From the NCBI GenBank assembly GCA_963662765.2, contig CAXXUP010000006.1:372001-436000 (forward strand): DNA of 64,000 nucleotides, in the 5' to 3' direction. This DNA comes from DATMXT01 sp963662765. Lineage in GTDB: Bacteria; Bacillota; Clostridia; Oscillospirales; Feifaniaceae. A program made the translations under genes and the position numbers. The notes under the pieces are model-generated. The model was not told where the DNA came from. It ran no database searches and was given only the letters and a program-made list of their open reading frames with translations. Positions 20,386-28,367 of this stretch are shown here, in pieces. Numbering within the stretch: position 1 is the first letter of the stretch; each line of letters begins with the position of its first letter.

Positions 20386-20832
20386 GGCGATAGGGGATTC
20401 GAACGGGAGCGGGAGTGAATGGGGTGCCGGTGGCACGCCAGAGCCGCTCCCTGGCCTGCCCCGCGGGGCAGGTCGAATCCCGCCTTATTTGTAGAACACC
20501 GCTTAGTCCCAGATGATATTTCCAAAGTCCGCCGTAAACGAGAACATAAAGTAGTCGAACCGCTGCCCCTATGCCCCGGACGGCAAGCCCCCGACCTCGT
20601 CACAGCATAAATTGGCAGAAATAAAGTGCGCTTTTCCTCACGTTTGGTCTGGATTGTTCGTATTATGTATGTTATACTACTTAAGCCTTATATGTTTTGA
20701 AAATACCTCGGGTCGGAAATTTGCGAAGCAAACTTGCTTTTCCGGCCTTCTTTTTTTTTCGCGATTATTGTACGACCTACTCACACGCGGGATTAGATAA
20801 CGCACCACTATATATACATAAGAGGTGTCTCA
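20386..20832. other. Intergenic stretch with degenerate repeat
   Basis: No gene is supported. About 20395-20475 contains a GC-rich block (GAGCGGGAGTGAATGGGG ... CTGCCCCGCGGGGC). A degenerate inverted copy of it lies near 24475-24545. A weak -10 (TATACT, 20673-20678) may serve the next gene. Nothing else is recognised. Confidence 0.4.
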
Positions 20833-21384
20833 TTGAAAAAGAAAAGCCATATATTACTGGGCAGATATTTGAATGATATGCAGGCTTTCGTTAAACCGCT
20901 ATATGAAAAAGCATTTTTGTTCGGATGTGTTGAGCCGGATTACAACTATTTTACATATATAAAAGGAGCGCTGACGGAAGGCGCACTCAGAGGCCATAAC
21001 TTCAAAAAAGCGCAGCAGAATTTACTGAGGACGATCGAAAAGCTTGAGAAAGAAAAGCACTTGACGATCCTGCGGTACTATCGTCTCGGAAAGCTGATTC
21101 ATTACATAGCCGATGCATTTACATCGCCACACAACGAATCCTACAGCGCCGCAGGTCACAGGACCTATGAGATCAGGCTGCACAGCGAGCTCGTAAAAGA
21201 TATCGCGGATTCTTTTGAGATGTCGCAGACAATCTTAGGCGGGTCTGTCATGGAATATTTAATTTCAATTCACGAGCAGTACCGCAGCGCCTGGAAGAGC
21301 ACATATACCGACGTGCAGTTTATCTTAGAAGCCACCGGCGTGGTCTTTAATCAGCTCGTGCCACAGGTCATGCTTGCGCAATAA
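20833..21384 (+). CDS. Zinc-dependent phospholipase C-like protein
   Basis: 183 aa of the zinc-dependent phospholipase C / S1-P1 nuclease-like superfamily (PF00882 type). His- and Asp-rich motifs that normally bind zinc are visible: KSHILLGRYL at the N-terminus, FGCVEPDYN, GHNFKKA, LGKLIHYIADAFTSPHN, and HRTYEIRLHSEL. There is no signal peptide, unlike secreted clostridial alpha-toxin-type phospholipases, so an intracellular hydrolase or metal-binding role is likely. Start TTG at 20833 with GAGGTG 5 nt ahead. It is shorter than secreted PLCs and lacks the C2-like domain. Confidence 0.75.
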   Translation: MKKKSHILLGRYLNDMQAFVKPLYEKAFLFGCVEPDYNYFTYIKGALTEGALRGHNFKKAQQNLLRTIEKLEKEKHLTILRYYRLGKLIHYIADAFTSPHNESYSAAGHRTYEIRLHSELVKDIADSFEMSQTILGGSVMEYLISIHEQYRSAWKSTYTDVQFILEATGVVFNQLVPQVMLAQ

Positions 21385-21412
21385 AGCTGAGTGGACGGGG
21401 ATAATTTTTAGT

Positions 21413-21468
21413 CTCTTTGCCAGATGCAAAAGGACGCCGCTTGGCGTCCTTTTATTGTTGGCAAAGAG
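21413..21468. terminator. GGACGCC-type terminator with extended stem
   Basis: Core stem AAAAGGACGCC / GGCGTCCTTTT (21428-21452) is enclosed by a second stem CTCTTTGCCA / TGGCAAAGAG (21413-21422 and 21459-21468). It follows the PLC-like gene by about 40 bp. Confidence 0.8.
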
Positions 21469-21630
21469 GGGATTCGATGGTTTTCAAATCAATACAGATT
21501 CGCTTGTATTATGAGGCAAATGAAAATATAATGGATCTGTAAAAGCAAAACTAGGACGGGGCACCGCTTTGCGATATACGGACACTGAAATGACGGGCAT
21601 TCAGCTTTTAATCGGATAAGGAGACAACTA

Positions 21631-21831
21631 TTGAACGGACAGATCAGATCGAATATAAAAATAGGCGCACTGGTTGACATCGTACTGAAAAGAGATCAGG
21701 CCACCGGGGCGCTGACGAGAGGGCACGTCAAGCGCATACTCACAAACTCTCCAACCCACCCGCACGGAATAAAAGTCATGCTGACGGAGGACGATCAGGT
21801 GGGCCGGGTGCAGGCAGTCATAGAAAATTGA
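21631..21831 (+). CDS. YwbE family protein (DUF2196)
   Basis: 66 aa, close to full YwbE length. It has IKIGALVDIVLKRDQATGALTRGHVKRILTNSPTHPHGIKVML, which is the family hallmark. The fold is probably a small beta-barrel, and the function is unknown. Start TTG at 21631 with GGAGA upstream. It stands between the PLC-like gene and the ABC-F gene on the same strand. Confidence 0.9.
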   Translation: MNGQIRSNIKIGALVDIVLKRDQATGALTRGHVKRILTNSPTHPHGIKVMLTEDDQVGRVQAVIEN

Positions 21832-21901
21832 CCCTAAAAGCGGTGTGTGGTGAGCTACCGCCGCCTAAACAGAGATTATAACGAATGAGGTATCGGCATA
21901 T

Positions 21902-23671
21902 ATGCTGCTTTCCGCAGAAAAAATCAGTAAAAGCTACAGTGAAAAAGCACTGCTGAGAGATGTCTCTTTGCATATCGACAAGGGGGACAAAATCGGCATC
22001 ATCGGCACGAACGGCACGGGCAAGTCGACCTTTCTGAGGATTCTTGCGCAGCAAGAAGTGCCGGACACCGGAACGGTCACGAAGTATTCCGGCGTAAGGC
22101 TTCAATATCTGCCACAAAACCCCGCCTGGGATGAGGGGCTGACTGTCTTGGAACATGTGTTCAAGGGCGCCCCGGAGCTGCGAGAGAGCAAAGAGTTCGA
22201 GGCAAAGAAAATTCTCACGCAGCTTGGCATCACCGACCTGGATAAACCGGTCGGCAGCCTGTCCGGCGGCCAGCGAAAGTGCGTGGCGATTACAAGCGCC
22301 CTGGTACACCCCTGTGACGTGCTGCTTTTGGACGAGCCGACAAACCATCTCGACATCGACATGGTGCAGTGGCTGGAGGGATATCTCGTAAAATATCCGG
22401 GCGCCGTTGTGATGGTGACGCATGACCGCTACTTTTTGGAGCGGATCACGAACCGGATCGTTGAAATTGATGCAGGCAACCTCTATAGCTACCCGGCAAA
22501 CTATTCGGCCTATCTCGAGCTGAAGGCACAGCGCGAGGAGATGGAGCTTGGAAGCGAGCGCAAGCGGCAGAGCATTTTGCGAAGAGAGCTTGAATGGATA
22601 ATGCGCGGCCCTCGTGCTCGCGGCACAAAGAGCAAGGACCGAATCGCCCGATTTGAAGCGCTCAGCGAAAAAGCGGGACCGTCGGAAGCGGCAAAGCTTG
22701 AACTGACATCGCTCTCTGCCAGACTTGGCAGGAAAACGGTGGAGATTGACGATGTCTCCACCCAGTTTGGCGGACGGCAGCTCATCAGCCACTTCAGTCA
22801 TGTGCTCTTGCGGGACGAGCGGATCGGCATCATCGGGAAAAGCGGCTGCGGTAAGTCCACCCTGCTAAATATCATCAGCGGCAAGCTACAGCCGGACGCA
22901 GGCTCGGTCCAGTATGGCGATACCGTGAAGCTCGGATATTTTTCGCAGGACACGGCCCACATGGATTTGAACTGCCGCGTGATCGACTATATCAAAGAGA
23001 TTTCCGCCGTCACGCAGACACCGGACGGCATTTTATCCGCTTCGCAGATGCTGGAGAAATATCTCTTCACGCCCGATTTGCAATGGAATACGATCGGCCG
23101 CCTGTCCGGCGGCGAGCGAAGACGGCTGTATTTGCTCGGCATCTTAATGCAGGCCCCGAACGTCCTGCTATTGGACGAGCCGACAAACGATCTCGACATT
23201 CAGACGCTGACCGTCCTCGAAGATTACTTAGAGGGTTTCAGCGGCGCCGTGATTGCGGTATCGCATGACCGGTATTTTTTAGACAAGGTGACAGGTACGA
23301 TTTTTGATTTTCGCGGTGACGGAGAGATTAAAAAATACCTGGGCTCTTACTCCGACTATTGGGCTCAAAATGCCATAGAGCCGCTCCCCAAAAAGGCGGA
23401 AAACCCGGTGGAGAGAGTCAAAACCGCTTCGGGAAAAAAGGTCAAGTTCACGTTTAAAGAGCAGCACGAATATGAGTGCATAGACAGTGAAATCGCCCTG
23501 TTGGAGCAGGAGATCGGCGACGTGGATGCCCAAACGCAAAGCGCTTCCTGCGATTATGTCAAGCTGCAAGAGCTCATCGCGCAAAAAAAGGTGCTGGAAA
23601 AGCGTCTGGAGGAAAAAATGGACCGCTGGGTCTATCTGAACGACCTCGCCGAAAAAATAGGTGAACTGTAA
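21902..23671 (+). CDS. ABC-F family ATPase (Uup-like)
   Basis: 589-aa soluble ABC-F protein with two ATPase cassettes. Walker A motifs are GTNGTGKST (about residues 37-45) and GKSGCGKST (about 317-325). Signature motifs are LSGGQRKCVAI and LSGGERRRLYL, each with Walker B LLLDEPTNHLD or LLLDEPTNDLD. The inter-domain linker (about 200-270) and a charged coiled-coil C-terminal tail (about 525-589) resemble Uup and related translation factors. ABC-F proteins act on the ribosome rather than as transporters; some give antibiotic protection, but the linker here is not enough to claim that. The ribosome site (GAGG) is modest. Confidence 0.92.
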   Translation: MLLSAEKISKSYSEKALLRDVSLHIDKGDKIGIIGTNGTGKSTFLRILAQQEVPDTGTVTKYSGVRLQYLPQNPAWDEGLTVLEHVFKGAPELRESKEFEAKKILTQLGITDLDKPVGSLSGGQRKCVAITSALVHPCDVLLLDEPTNHLDIDMVQWLEGYLVKYPGAVVMVTHDRYFLERITNRIVEIDAGNLYSYPANYSAYLELKAQREEMELGSERKRQSILRRELEWIMRGPRARGTKSKDRIARFEALSEKAGPSEAAKLELTSLSARLGRKTVEIDDVSTQFGGRQLISHFSHVLLRDERIGIIGKSGCGKSTLLNIISGKLQPDAGSVQYGDTVKLGYFSQDTAHMDLNCRVIDYIKEISAVTQTPDGILSASQMLEKYLFTPDLQWNTIGRLSGGERRRLYLLGILMQAPNVLLLDEPTNDLDIQTLTVLEDYLEGFSGAVIAVSHDRYFLDKVTGTIFDFRGDGEIKKYLGSYSDYWAQNAIEPLPKKAENPVERVKTASGKKVKFTFKEQHEYECIDSEIALLEQEIGDVDAQTQSASCDYVKLQELIAQKKVLEKRLEEKMDRWVYLNDLAEKIGEL

Positions 23672-23687
23672 ATTAATGAATTAAAAA

Positions 23688-23728
23688 CAAATTCCGGGCA
23701 TCTGTTAGGATGCCCGGAATTTGTTTTT
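23688..23728. terminator. Bidirectional terminator
   Basis: Stem CAAATTCCGGGCATC / GGATGCCCGGAATTTG with loop TGTTA, then TTTTTAG. It lies between the convergent ABC-F and DUF188 genes. Confidence 0.92.
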
Positions 23729-23805
23729 AGAGCGGGACGCCGGCGGTGCCAGCCTTCAAATGGTGCAACACATATAAGCATCATAATCATCGGTTTCGTG
23801 GGCTT

Positions 23806-24252
23806 TTAGGTCACTTCGCTGCGGGCGCCCAACAGATGCTCAAGGCTTACTTCAAAGGCCTTGTCTTGAGCTGCGGTTCTCTTTTTAGGCCCTTTTATTC
23901 TGCCGCCGAAGCTGCGGATTTTCCGGGCTGTATAGCGGGCAAGCAGCATGGGGTCGATGTTGCCCGCAGTGTATTCCAGCCCGTCCTGACTCAGGACCAA
24001 AGCGTTTTTGGACAGGCACATGGCCGCAAGCCCATAATCCTGGGTGATAACAATATCGCCAGCCGAAACGCGATTGACTAAGGCAAAGTCAACACTGTCG
24101 GCGCCCTTGGAAAAAGTCAGCGTAGTGGCCCCGTCCCGCTCAAAAACGTGTGAGGTGTCGCACAAAATTAGACATTCGGTATGGTATTTTTCAGCGAGCC
24201 GAATGGTGATATCCACCACCGGACAGCCATCGGCGTCAATCAGTATTTTCAT
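23806..24252 (-). CDS. YaiI/YqxD family protein (DUF188)
   Basis: 148 aa of the UPF0178/DUF188 family. The N-terminus ILIDADGCPVVDITIRLA and the VITQDYGLAAMCLSKNALVLSQDGLEYT region are diagnostic. The fold is PIN-like with conserved acidic residues, so a nuclease activity is often suspected but not proven. The ATG at 24252 is chosen over a TTG two codons upstream because CAGGAG lies 6 nt before it. Converges on the ABC-F gene. Confidence 0.88.
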   Translation of the reverse strand: MKILIDADGCPVVDITIRLAEKYHTECLILCDTSHVFERDGATTLTFSKGADSVDFALVNRVSAGDIVITQDYGLAAMCLSKNALVLSQDGLEYTAGNIDPMLLARYTARKIRSFGGRIKGPKKRTAAQDKAFEVSLEHLLGARSEVT

Positions 24253-24769
24253 AAACAACTCCTGTAAATGTCTTAGTAATACAATTCAAAGCATCGAAAT
24301 GAAAAATCATCAGCTTTTTTGTTTGCCAGAACAGACTATCATCGGGCTTTTTATTTAAGTTACACAAATGACTTGCCTCATATGAGTCAAATATAAATAT
24401 ACTGTCATTTTACCACGATCAGGCACCCAATGAAAGGCCGACAACTCGCAATTAGCGGTAAATAGAAGCAATGACGCTCCCCTGCGGGGCAGACGGCTCC
24501 GGCGTGCGCAGTCTCCCCATTCAATCCCGCTCTTTGTTCAAATTCCTTGTCTAACTTTTTAGGGTCACTTCACTTCCGGCATAAATACTTTTTGAGGACG
24601 ACCAAAAAAAATTTGTCTTTACCGGAAATACTGCGGATGATATAATTTTAAGGATTTCAGTGTGTCCGCCGCGTCAAAATATTGTGAAAGCTTCCTTGAA
24701 AAGAGAGTCGTACACGAGAAAAAACAGTATTGTAATCATAAAAAATAACATGTAAAAAGGAGCAATGAA
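24253..24769. other. Intergenic stretch before DUF169 gene
   Basis: No gene is supported. 24475-24545 holds a GC-rich block that is a degenerate inverted copy of 20395-20475. A likely promoter for the next gene is TTTACC (24618-24623), 17 bp, TATAAT (24641-24646, with TG one base ahead). The remaining 120-nt leader shows no riboswitch I recognise. Confidence 0.45.
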
Positions 24770-25489
24770 TTGGTAGATTATAAGCAAATGGCTGAAAAAC
24801 TGAAGAATTTACTCGGTCTGACAAATGAAGCGGTCGGGATAAAGCTGCTTTCGGACAATACGGCTGTATCCGGCTATGACAGCGACAAGAAATACACGTT
24901 TTGTCAGTTTATCATGCGAGCCCGCGAGGGGAACAAGCTTTTGGCTACGGCGGATAATATTGCCTGCGCCAACGGCTCGTCGGCGCTCGGGTTTATGCCG
25001 GTCCCGGAAAAGCTCGCGTCCGGCGAGTTTTTGGAGGCGCTTGGCAGCTTTCAAAAAGAGGGCGGGCAAAAAACCATGGAGCTGATGCCGCGCTTTTCCC
25101 AGGGGCAGTTTTCGGGCATTGCGCTGGCCCCGCTGCCCGAAGTGGACTTTGATCCCGATATCATTGTGCTGGAAACCCTGCCCGAGCATCTGATGTGGCT
25201 GGCCTTGGCTGCCATCCACAAAGACGGCGGCAGGCTCCAGTTTTCTTCCAGCATTTCTAACGGTACTTGCGTGGATACAACCGTCGTGCCGTTTTTAACT
25301 GGGAAGCTCAATGTCACCTTGGGATGCTACGGCTGCAGAAACGCCACCAACATTCCGGACGGGAATCTGCTGGCCGGGTTCCCGGGAAGTCAGCTTGAGG
25401 TCATCGTGGACAGCCTTGAGCACATGAACGTCAAATGCATGCCGAGAACGCGGGAAAAAAGAGCGTACGCAAGGCTTGTGGGGGAATAG
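24770..25489 (+). CDS. DUF169 family protein
   Basis: 239 aa of the DUF169 family (COG2043), found in anaerobes and some linked to heme or nickel-tetrapyrrole related genes. The pattern is LTNEAVGIKLL near the N-terminus, a conserved Cys in FCQFIMRARE, CANGSSALGF, and near the C-terminus TLGCYGCRNATNIPDGNLLAGFPGSQLE. Cys residues at about 46, 65, 168 and 186-189 could bind a metal or cluster (inference). Start TTG at 24770 with AAGGAG 7 nt ahead. Stop is TAG, followed by a terminator. Confidence 0.85.
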   Translation: MVDYKQMAEKLKNLLGLTNEAVGIKLLSDNTAVSGYDSDKKYTFCQFIMRAREGNKLLATADNIACANGSSALGFMPVPEKLASGEFLEALGSFQKEGGQKTMELMPRFSQGQFSGIALAPLPEVDFDPDIIVLETLPEHLMWLALAAIHKDGGRLQFSSSISNGTCVDTTVVPFLTGKLNVTLGCYGCRNATNIPDGNLLAGFPGSQLEVIVDSLEHMNVKCMPRTREKRAYARLVGE

Positions 25490-25509
25490 GGATACATAAT
25501 AGTCAAAAA

Positions 25510-25538
25510 CGAAAGGACGCCTGACGGCGTCCTTTTTA
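25510..25538 (+). terminator. GGACGCC-type terminator
   Basis: Stem AAAGGACGCC / GGCGTCCTTT around TGAC, then TTTAAA, 20 bp after the DUF169 stop. Confidence 0.85.
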
Positions 25539-25637
25539 AATTGAGGGGGTTAAAAGGGTGAAGCGACCCGCTGCAAACTTTTCACTGTATCCAACATATG
25601 CTGGTGCATCACCCAAAAGATCGGAGCTGCTGTCTGT

Positions 25638-26033
25638 ATGAATATCTGTTACTTGCCGCCGAAGATTTCTCCCGGGGATAAAGCACTGGTACTCGTAAGT
25701 CATTCGCCGGAGATAGAGCCCGGAGATCTCGTAAAGATCGTGAAGCTGTGGACAGGGAATTTGTGCGCTGTCGAGCTTCCAAATGGGATGATCCACAGGT
25801 GGTTTGCCGCGTTTGAACTGAGCCCCGACGACAGGTTCGCAAACTGCCCCCTTGAGCCGGGGAAATATGCCACAGTGATCGCAAATGATGGCCACGGTAA
25901 CCCGCCGCACGTGAAGGTCGGGACAAAAGTGAAAATCGTGCGGTGTTTTCCGACCTCATATTACGACGCCATTCTTGAAAACGGCGTATATCACAGGTGG
26001 CTGGCAAGCTTTGAAATTGCGCTGCCGGTATAA
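25638..26033 (+). CDS. Hypothetical protein with two SH3-like repeats
   Basis: 131 aa, not recognised as a named family. It contains an internal duplication. Residues about 28-61 (GDLVKIVKLWTGNLCAVELP, then HRWFAAFEL) and about 94-128 (GTKVKIVRCFPTSYYDAILE, then HRWLASFEI) align well. Each looks like a small beta-barrel of SH3/KOW type ending in HRW-A-FE. No signal peptide or membrane segment. The ATG at 25638 has no strong ribosome site; GAGCTGC is nearby. Function unknown. Confidence 0.65.
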   Translation: MNICYLPPKISPGDKALVLVSHSPEIEPGDLVKIVKLWTGNLCAVELPNGMIHRWFAAFELSPDDRFANCPLEPGKYATVIANDGHGNPPHVKVGTKVKIVRCFPTSYYDAILENGVYHRWLASFEIALPV

Positions 26034-26073
26034 GTGTTTCATATCACTGCGGGGATTGTAAAGGGGTAGGGCA

Positions 26074-26358
26074 TCAAACGCAAAACGAGTCCATCTCGCA
26101 CTGAAGCTCCGACAGGAATCGACTCACATAATAACCGTCCGCAGTGGCGTGATGGCAGGTGATGGAAAGCGGCATCAGCACCCTGCCGTCTCGCTCTATG
26201 AATTTGCCGGACTCGACCGACGGGAGATAGCTCCGTAGAGTTTTATCGTTTCGCGTAAAGACATAGATATATTGATGCTCATTTACAGGGGAAGCCGACA
26301 GACGATAAGGCCTTTTTGCCTTCCCCTTGCCTGCCGCCTCGGTGAAAAACCTGTGCAA
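26074..26358 (-). pseudogene. Chloramphenicol acetyltransferase C-terminal fragment
   Basis: The last ~55 codons match the C-terminal part of CAT-type acetyltransferases: YLPSVESGKFIERDGRVLMPLSITCHHATADGYYVSRFLSELQ, with the catalytic HHxxxDG. A complete CAT has about 215 residues. Here the first ~150 residues are missing and no start with a ribosome site is found, so it is a remnant. It lies just upstream of, and divergent from, the ilvA leader. Confidence 0.8.
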
Positions 26359-26385
26359 ACCCTTGAAATTTATGCACTATTGCCA

Positions 26386-26414
26386 TTGACCGGCGGGAAT
26401 AATTGTGTTACAGT
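26386..26414 (+). promoter_or_regulatory. ilvA leader promoter
   Basis: -35 TTGACC (26386-26391), 17 bp, -10 TACAGT (26409-26414) with an extended TG at 26406-26407. About 30 bp before the leader peptide ATG. Confidence 0.65.
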
Positions 26415-26443
26415 TACAAAAACCTGAAATAAGGAGCCGCCCA

Positions 26444-26527
26444 ATGAAACTTATATCCGTCAGCATTATTCGCATAATTAGCATTATCATGATTCGTGAT
26501 AATGCGGTTTTGCGTTGTGCTGAATAA
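26444..26527 (+). CDS. ilvA leader peptide (Ile-rich)
   Basis: 27-codon ORF with AAGGAG upstream, ATG at 26444 and TAA at 26525-26527. Eight of 27 residues are Ile (positions 4, 8, 9, 11, 12, 14, 15, 17), with Val and Leu nearby, beginning MKLISVSIIRIISIIMIRDN. Within it GCATTATCA / TGATAATGC (26480-26504) forms a 9-bp hairpin. This is the classic layout of an amino-acid attenuator leader. The next gene is the Ile-pathway enzyme threonine dehydratase, so stalling at Ile codons during isoleucine shortage is the expected signal. Confidence 0.85.
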   Translation: MKLISVSIIRIISIIMIRDNAVLRCAE

Positions 26528-26582
26528 GGGTATCAAGCGTTATGACGCCCCTTGCAGCGAAACGCTACAAGGGGCGTTTTGT
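26526..26582 (+). promoter_or_regulatory. ilvA attenuator (antiterminator/terminator)
   Basis: A strong terminator stem ACGCCCCTTG / CAAGGGGCGT (26545-26554 and 26568-26577, with inner AGCG/CGCT) is followed by TTTTG. Its 5' arm can instead pair upstream in a nested hairpin AAGGG..GCGT / ACGC..CCCTT (26526-26553). The arm AAGGG overlaps the leader stop codon, so a ribosome finishing the leader would mask it and allow termination. A ribosome stalled at the Ile codons would leave it free and allow read-through. No T-box signature is present. Confidence 0.75.
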
Positions 26583-26680
26583 GATAGTAGGGGTCGGGGG
26601 CTGCGAACTTCAAAAGAAATTAAATGAGCCGAGCGGGCCCGAAGAGGCCGCCCGCTGCGGACACGAGGGAGAGGCCACAT

Positions 26681-27880
26681 ATGCTGACTTTGGACAGGGT
26701 ATACCAGGCGCAGCACACGTTAAAAGGCGTCATTCGGAAAACGGATCTGATATTATCCCAGGGCATCGCGCCGGACTGTGAGCTTTATTTGAAGGCGGAA
26801 AACCTGCAGGTGACAGGGTCCTTCAAGGTGCGCGGCGCATATTTCAAAATATCCATGTTGACGAGGGAAGAAAAGGCGAGAGGCGTCATCGCCTGTTCGG
26901 CCGGAAACCACGCGCAGGGGGTCGCCCTGTCGGCTAAGCGGGCGGGGATTGCAGCCACCATCTTCATCCCGAGCATTGCGCCCATATCCAAAATCGAGGC
27001 CACGAGGCGCATGGGGGCCGAAGTCCGGCTGATTGACGGGGTGTATGACGACGCTTTTGAGGCGGCGGTCGCGTATCAAAAGGAGTCGGACGGCGTGTTA
27101 ATTCATCCCTTCAACGATGTGGACGTGATCACAGGCCAGGGCACGATCGGACTGGAGATTTTAGAACAGCTTAGGGAGCTCGACGCTGTCATCGTACCGG
27201 TCGGCGGCGGCGGGCTGATTTCCGGCATTGCCTTTGCGGTGAAGACATTGAAACCGTCCTGCAAGGTGTACGGCGTGCAGGCGGAGGGCGCCGGGGGCAT
27301 GTACCGCTCCTATAAAGCGGGCAAGCGCGAATGCCTGAAAAGTGTTGCTACCTTCGCTGACGGCATTGCGGTGAAGTGCCCAGGCGTCATTACGTATGAG
27401 CTTTGCGCGAAATACGTCGATGACATTGTGACGGTGACGGACGACGAAATCGCAACGGCCATCCTGACTTTGATGGAGCAGCAAAAACTCGTATCCGAGG
27501 GAGCCGGTGCCGCGGCGGTCGCGGCAGCCATGTTTCATAAACTGCCGACGGAGGGAAAAAAAGTCTGTGCCGTCGTCTCCGGCGGAAATATCGATGTCAA
27601 CATATTGTCCCGCGTGATTCAAAGAGGGCTTCAGGCGACAGGAAGGCTCGCTGAAATGAGAATAGAGATGCTCGACAAGCCTGGACAATTGAAGGAGGCG
27701 TCCGCCATCATTGCGGATATGGGGGCAAACGTGACGAAGGTCATCCACAATCCGGGCGGGGAGAACACCGACATCATGGGCTGCTATCTCGATATTTCCA
27801 TGGAAACAAAAAACAGGCAGCATTTTCTCGCCATTAAAGAGGCGATTCAAAACGCCGGTTATCACATCGTGGAGGAGTGA
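26681..27880 (+). CDS. ilvA: Threonine ammonia-lyase
   Basis: 399-aa PLP enzyme that deaminates threonine to 2-oxobutyrate, the first step to isoleucine. The PLP lysine is in VTGSFKVRGAYFK (about residues 44-56), the Gly-rich phosphate loop is VPVGGGGLISGIA (about 170-182), and residues ~325-399 form a C-terminal ACT domain (RIEMLDKPGQLKEASAIIADMGANV). This is the medium-length single-ACT form. The Ile-rich leader upstream argues for the biosynthetic role. The ATG at 26681 follows GAGGGAGAGG; an upstream in-frame start at 26624 has no site. Cytoplasmic. Confidence 0.95.
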   Translation: MLTLDRVYQAQHTLKGVIRKTDLILSQGIAPDCELYLKAENLQVTGSFKVRGAYFKISMLTREEKARGVIACSAGNHAQGVALSAKRAGIAATIFIPSIAPISKIEATRRMGAEVRLIDGVYDDAFEAAVAYQKESDGVLIHPFNDVDVITGQGTIGLEILEQLRELDAVIVPVGGGGLISGIAFAVKTLKPSCKVYGVQAEGAGGMYRSYKAGKRECLKSVATFADGIAVKCPGVITYELCAKYVDDIVTVTDDEIATAILTLMEQQKLVSEGAGAAAVAAAMFHKLPTEGKKVCAVVSGGNIDVNILSRVIQRGLQATGRLAEMRIEMLDKPGQLKEASAIIADMGANVTKVIHNPGGENTDIMGCYLDISMETKNRQHFLAIKEAIQNAGYHIVEE

Positions 27881-27921
27881 GGCAACAGCCTTTGCGGATG
27901 TAGGTAGGCGCCGCGGCACGT

Positions 27922-28013
27922 GGGATACGACCTGACCCGCAGGACAGGTCGTATCCCGAACTCTCAGCCAATAGCTCAGGCACCCACGGCCAGGGTGCCT
28001 GAGCTATACTTTT
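27922..28013 (+). terminator. Two hairpins after ilvA
   Basis: A 13-bp perfect stem GGGATACGACCTG / CAGGTCGTATCCC (27922-27957) is followed by a 14-bp perfect stem TAGCTCAGGCACCC / GGGTGCCTGAGCTA (27972-28006) and TACTTTTG. The second is the likely terminator; the first has no U-tract. Confidence 0.7.
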
Positions 28014-28367
28014 GTGTTTGGTATTGGAGGCATGGCCAGCTTATCTTTCGGGCGGCTCGAGAGTGACCTTCGCAGCAAGGAATTTGGTAAATATTTGCAT
28101 AGAATGCACTCGAAAGTGTGTGCTAAGATAGATATATCGACAAATTTTTAGTTGTTTAGAGTTTTTATGTCAGTCTTGCGTTGTGATTATATAAAAACAA
28201 TGCTACTATTGATACACGTCTTTTTTGCCGTAGCAGTGATGCACAAAAAGGAGTAGAAATAACGCGCGGAATGAAGCTTCACACTTGTATATTTACATTC
28301 TTTATGCAAAAAAACCGGGGCGGACGTTGATTACTCAATAATAACATATAGAATTAGAGGAATGTAA
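28014..28367. other. Intergenic leader of GGDEF/HD-GYP gene
   Basis: AT-rich 350-bp region without a supported gene. I looked for a c-di-GMP riboswitch because of the downstream product and found no matching consensus. A GGAG at about 28252 precedes no useful ORF. No promoter stands out. Confidence 0.35.

Noticed and set aside
20306..20610. Short ORFs running from tRNA-Ser into the following GC-rich block
   Set aside because: They overlap the tRNA and its terminator, and their content is repeat-derived.
26359..26680. T-box riboswitch before ilvA
   Set aside because: No AGGGTGGNACCGCG-type T-box sequence or stem I specifier layout. The Ile-rich ORF with attenuator hairpins explains the region.
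28014..28367. c-di-GMP riboswitch before the GGDEF/HD-GYP gene
   Set aside because: The conserved GEMM core was looked for and not found.
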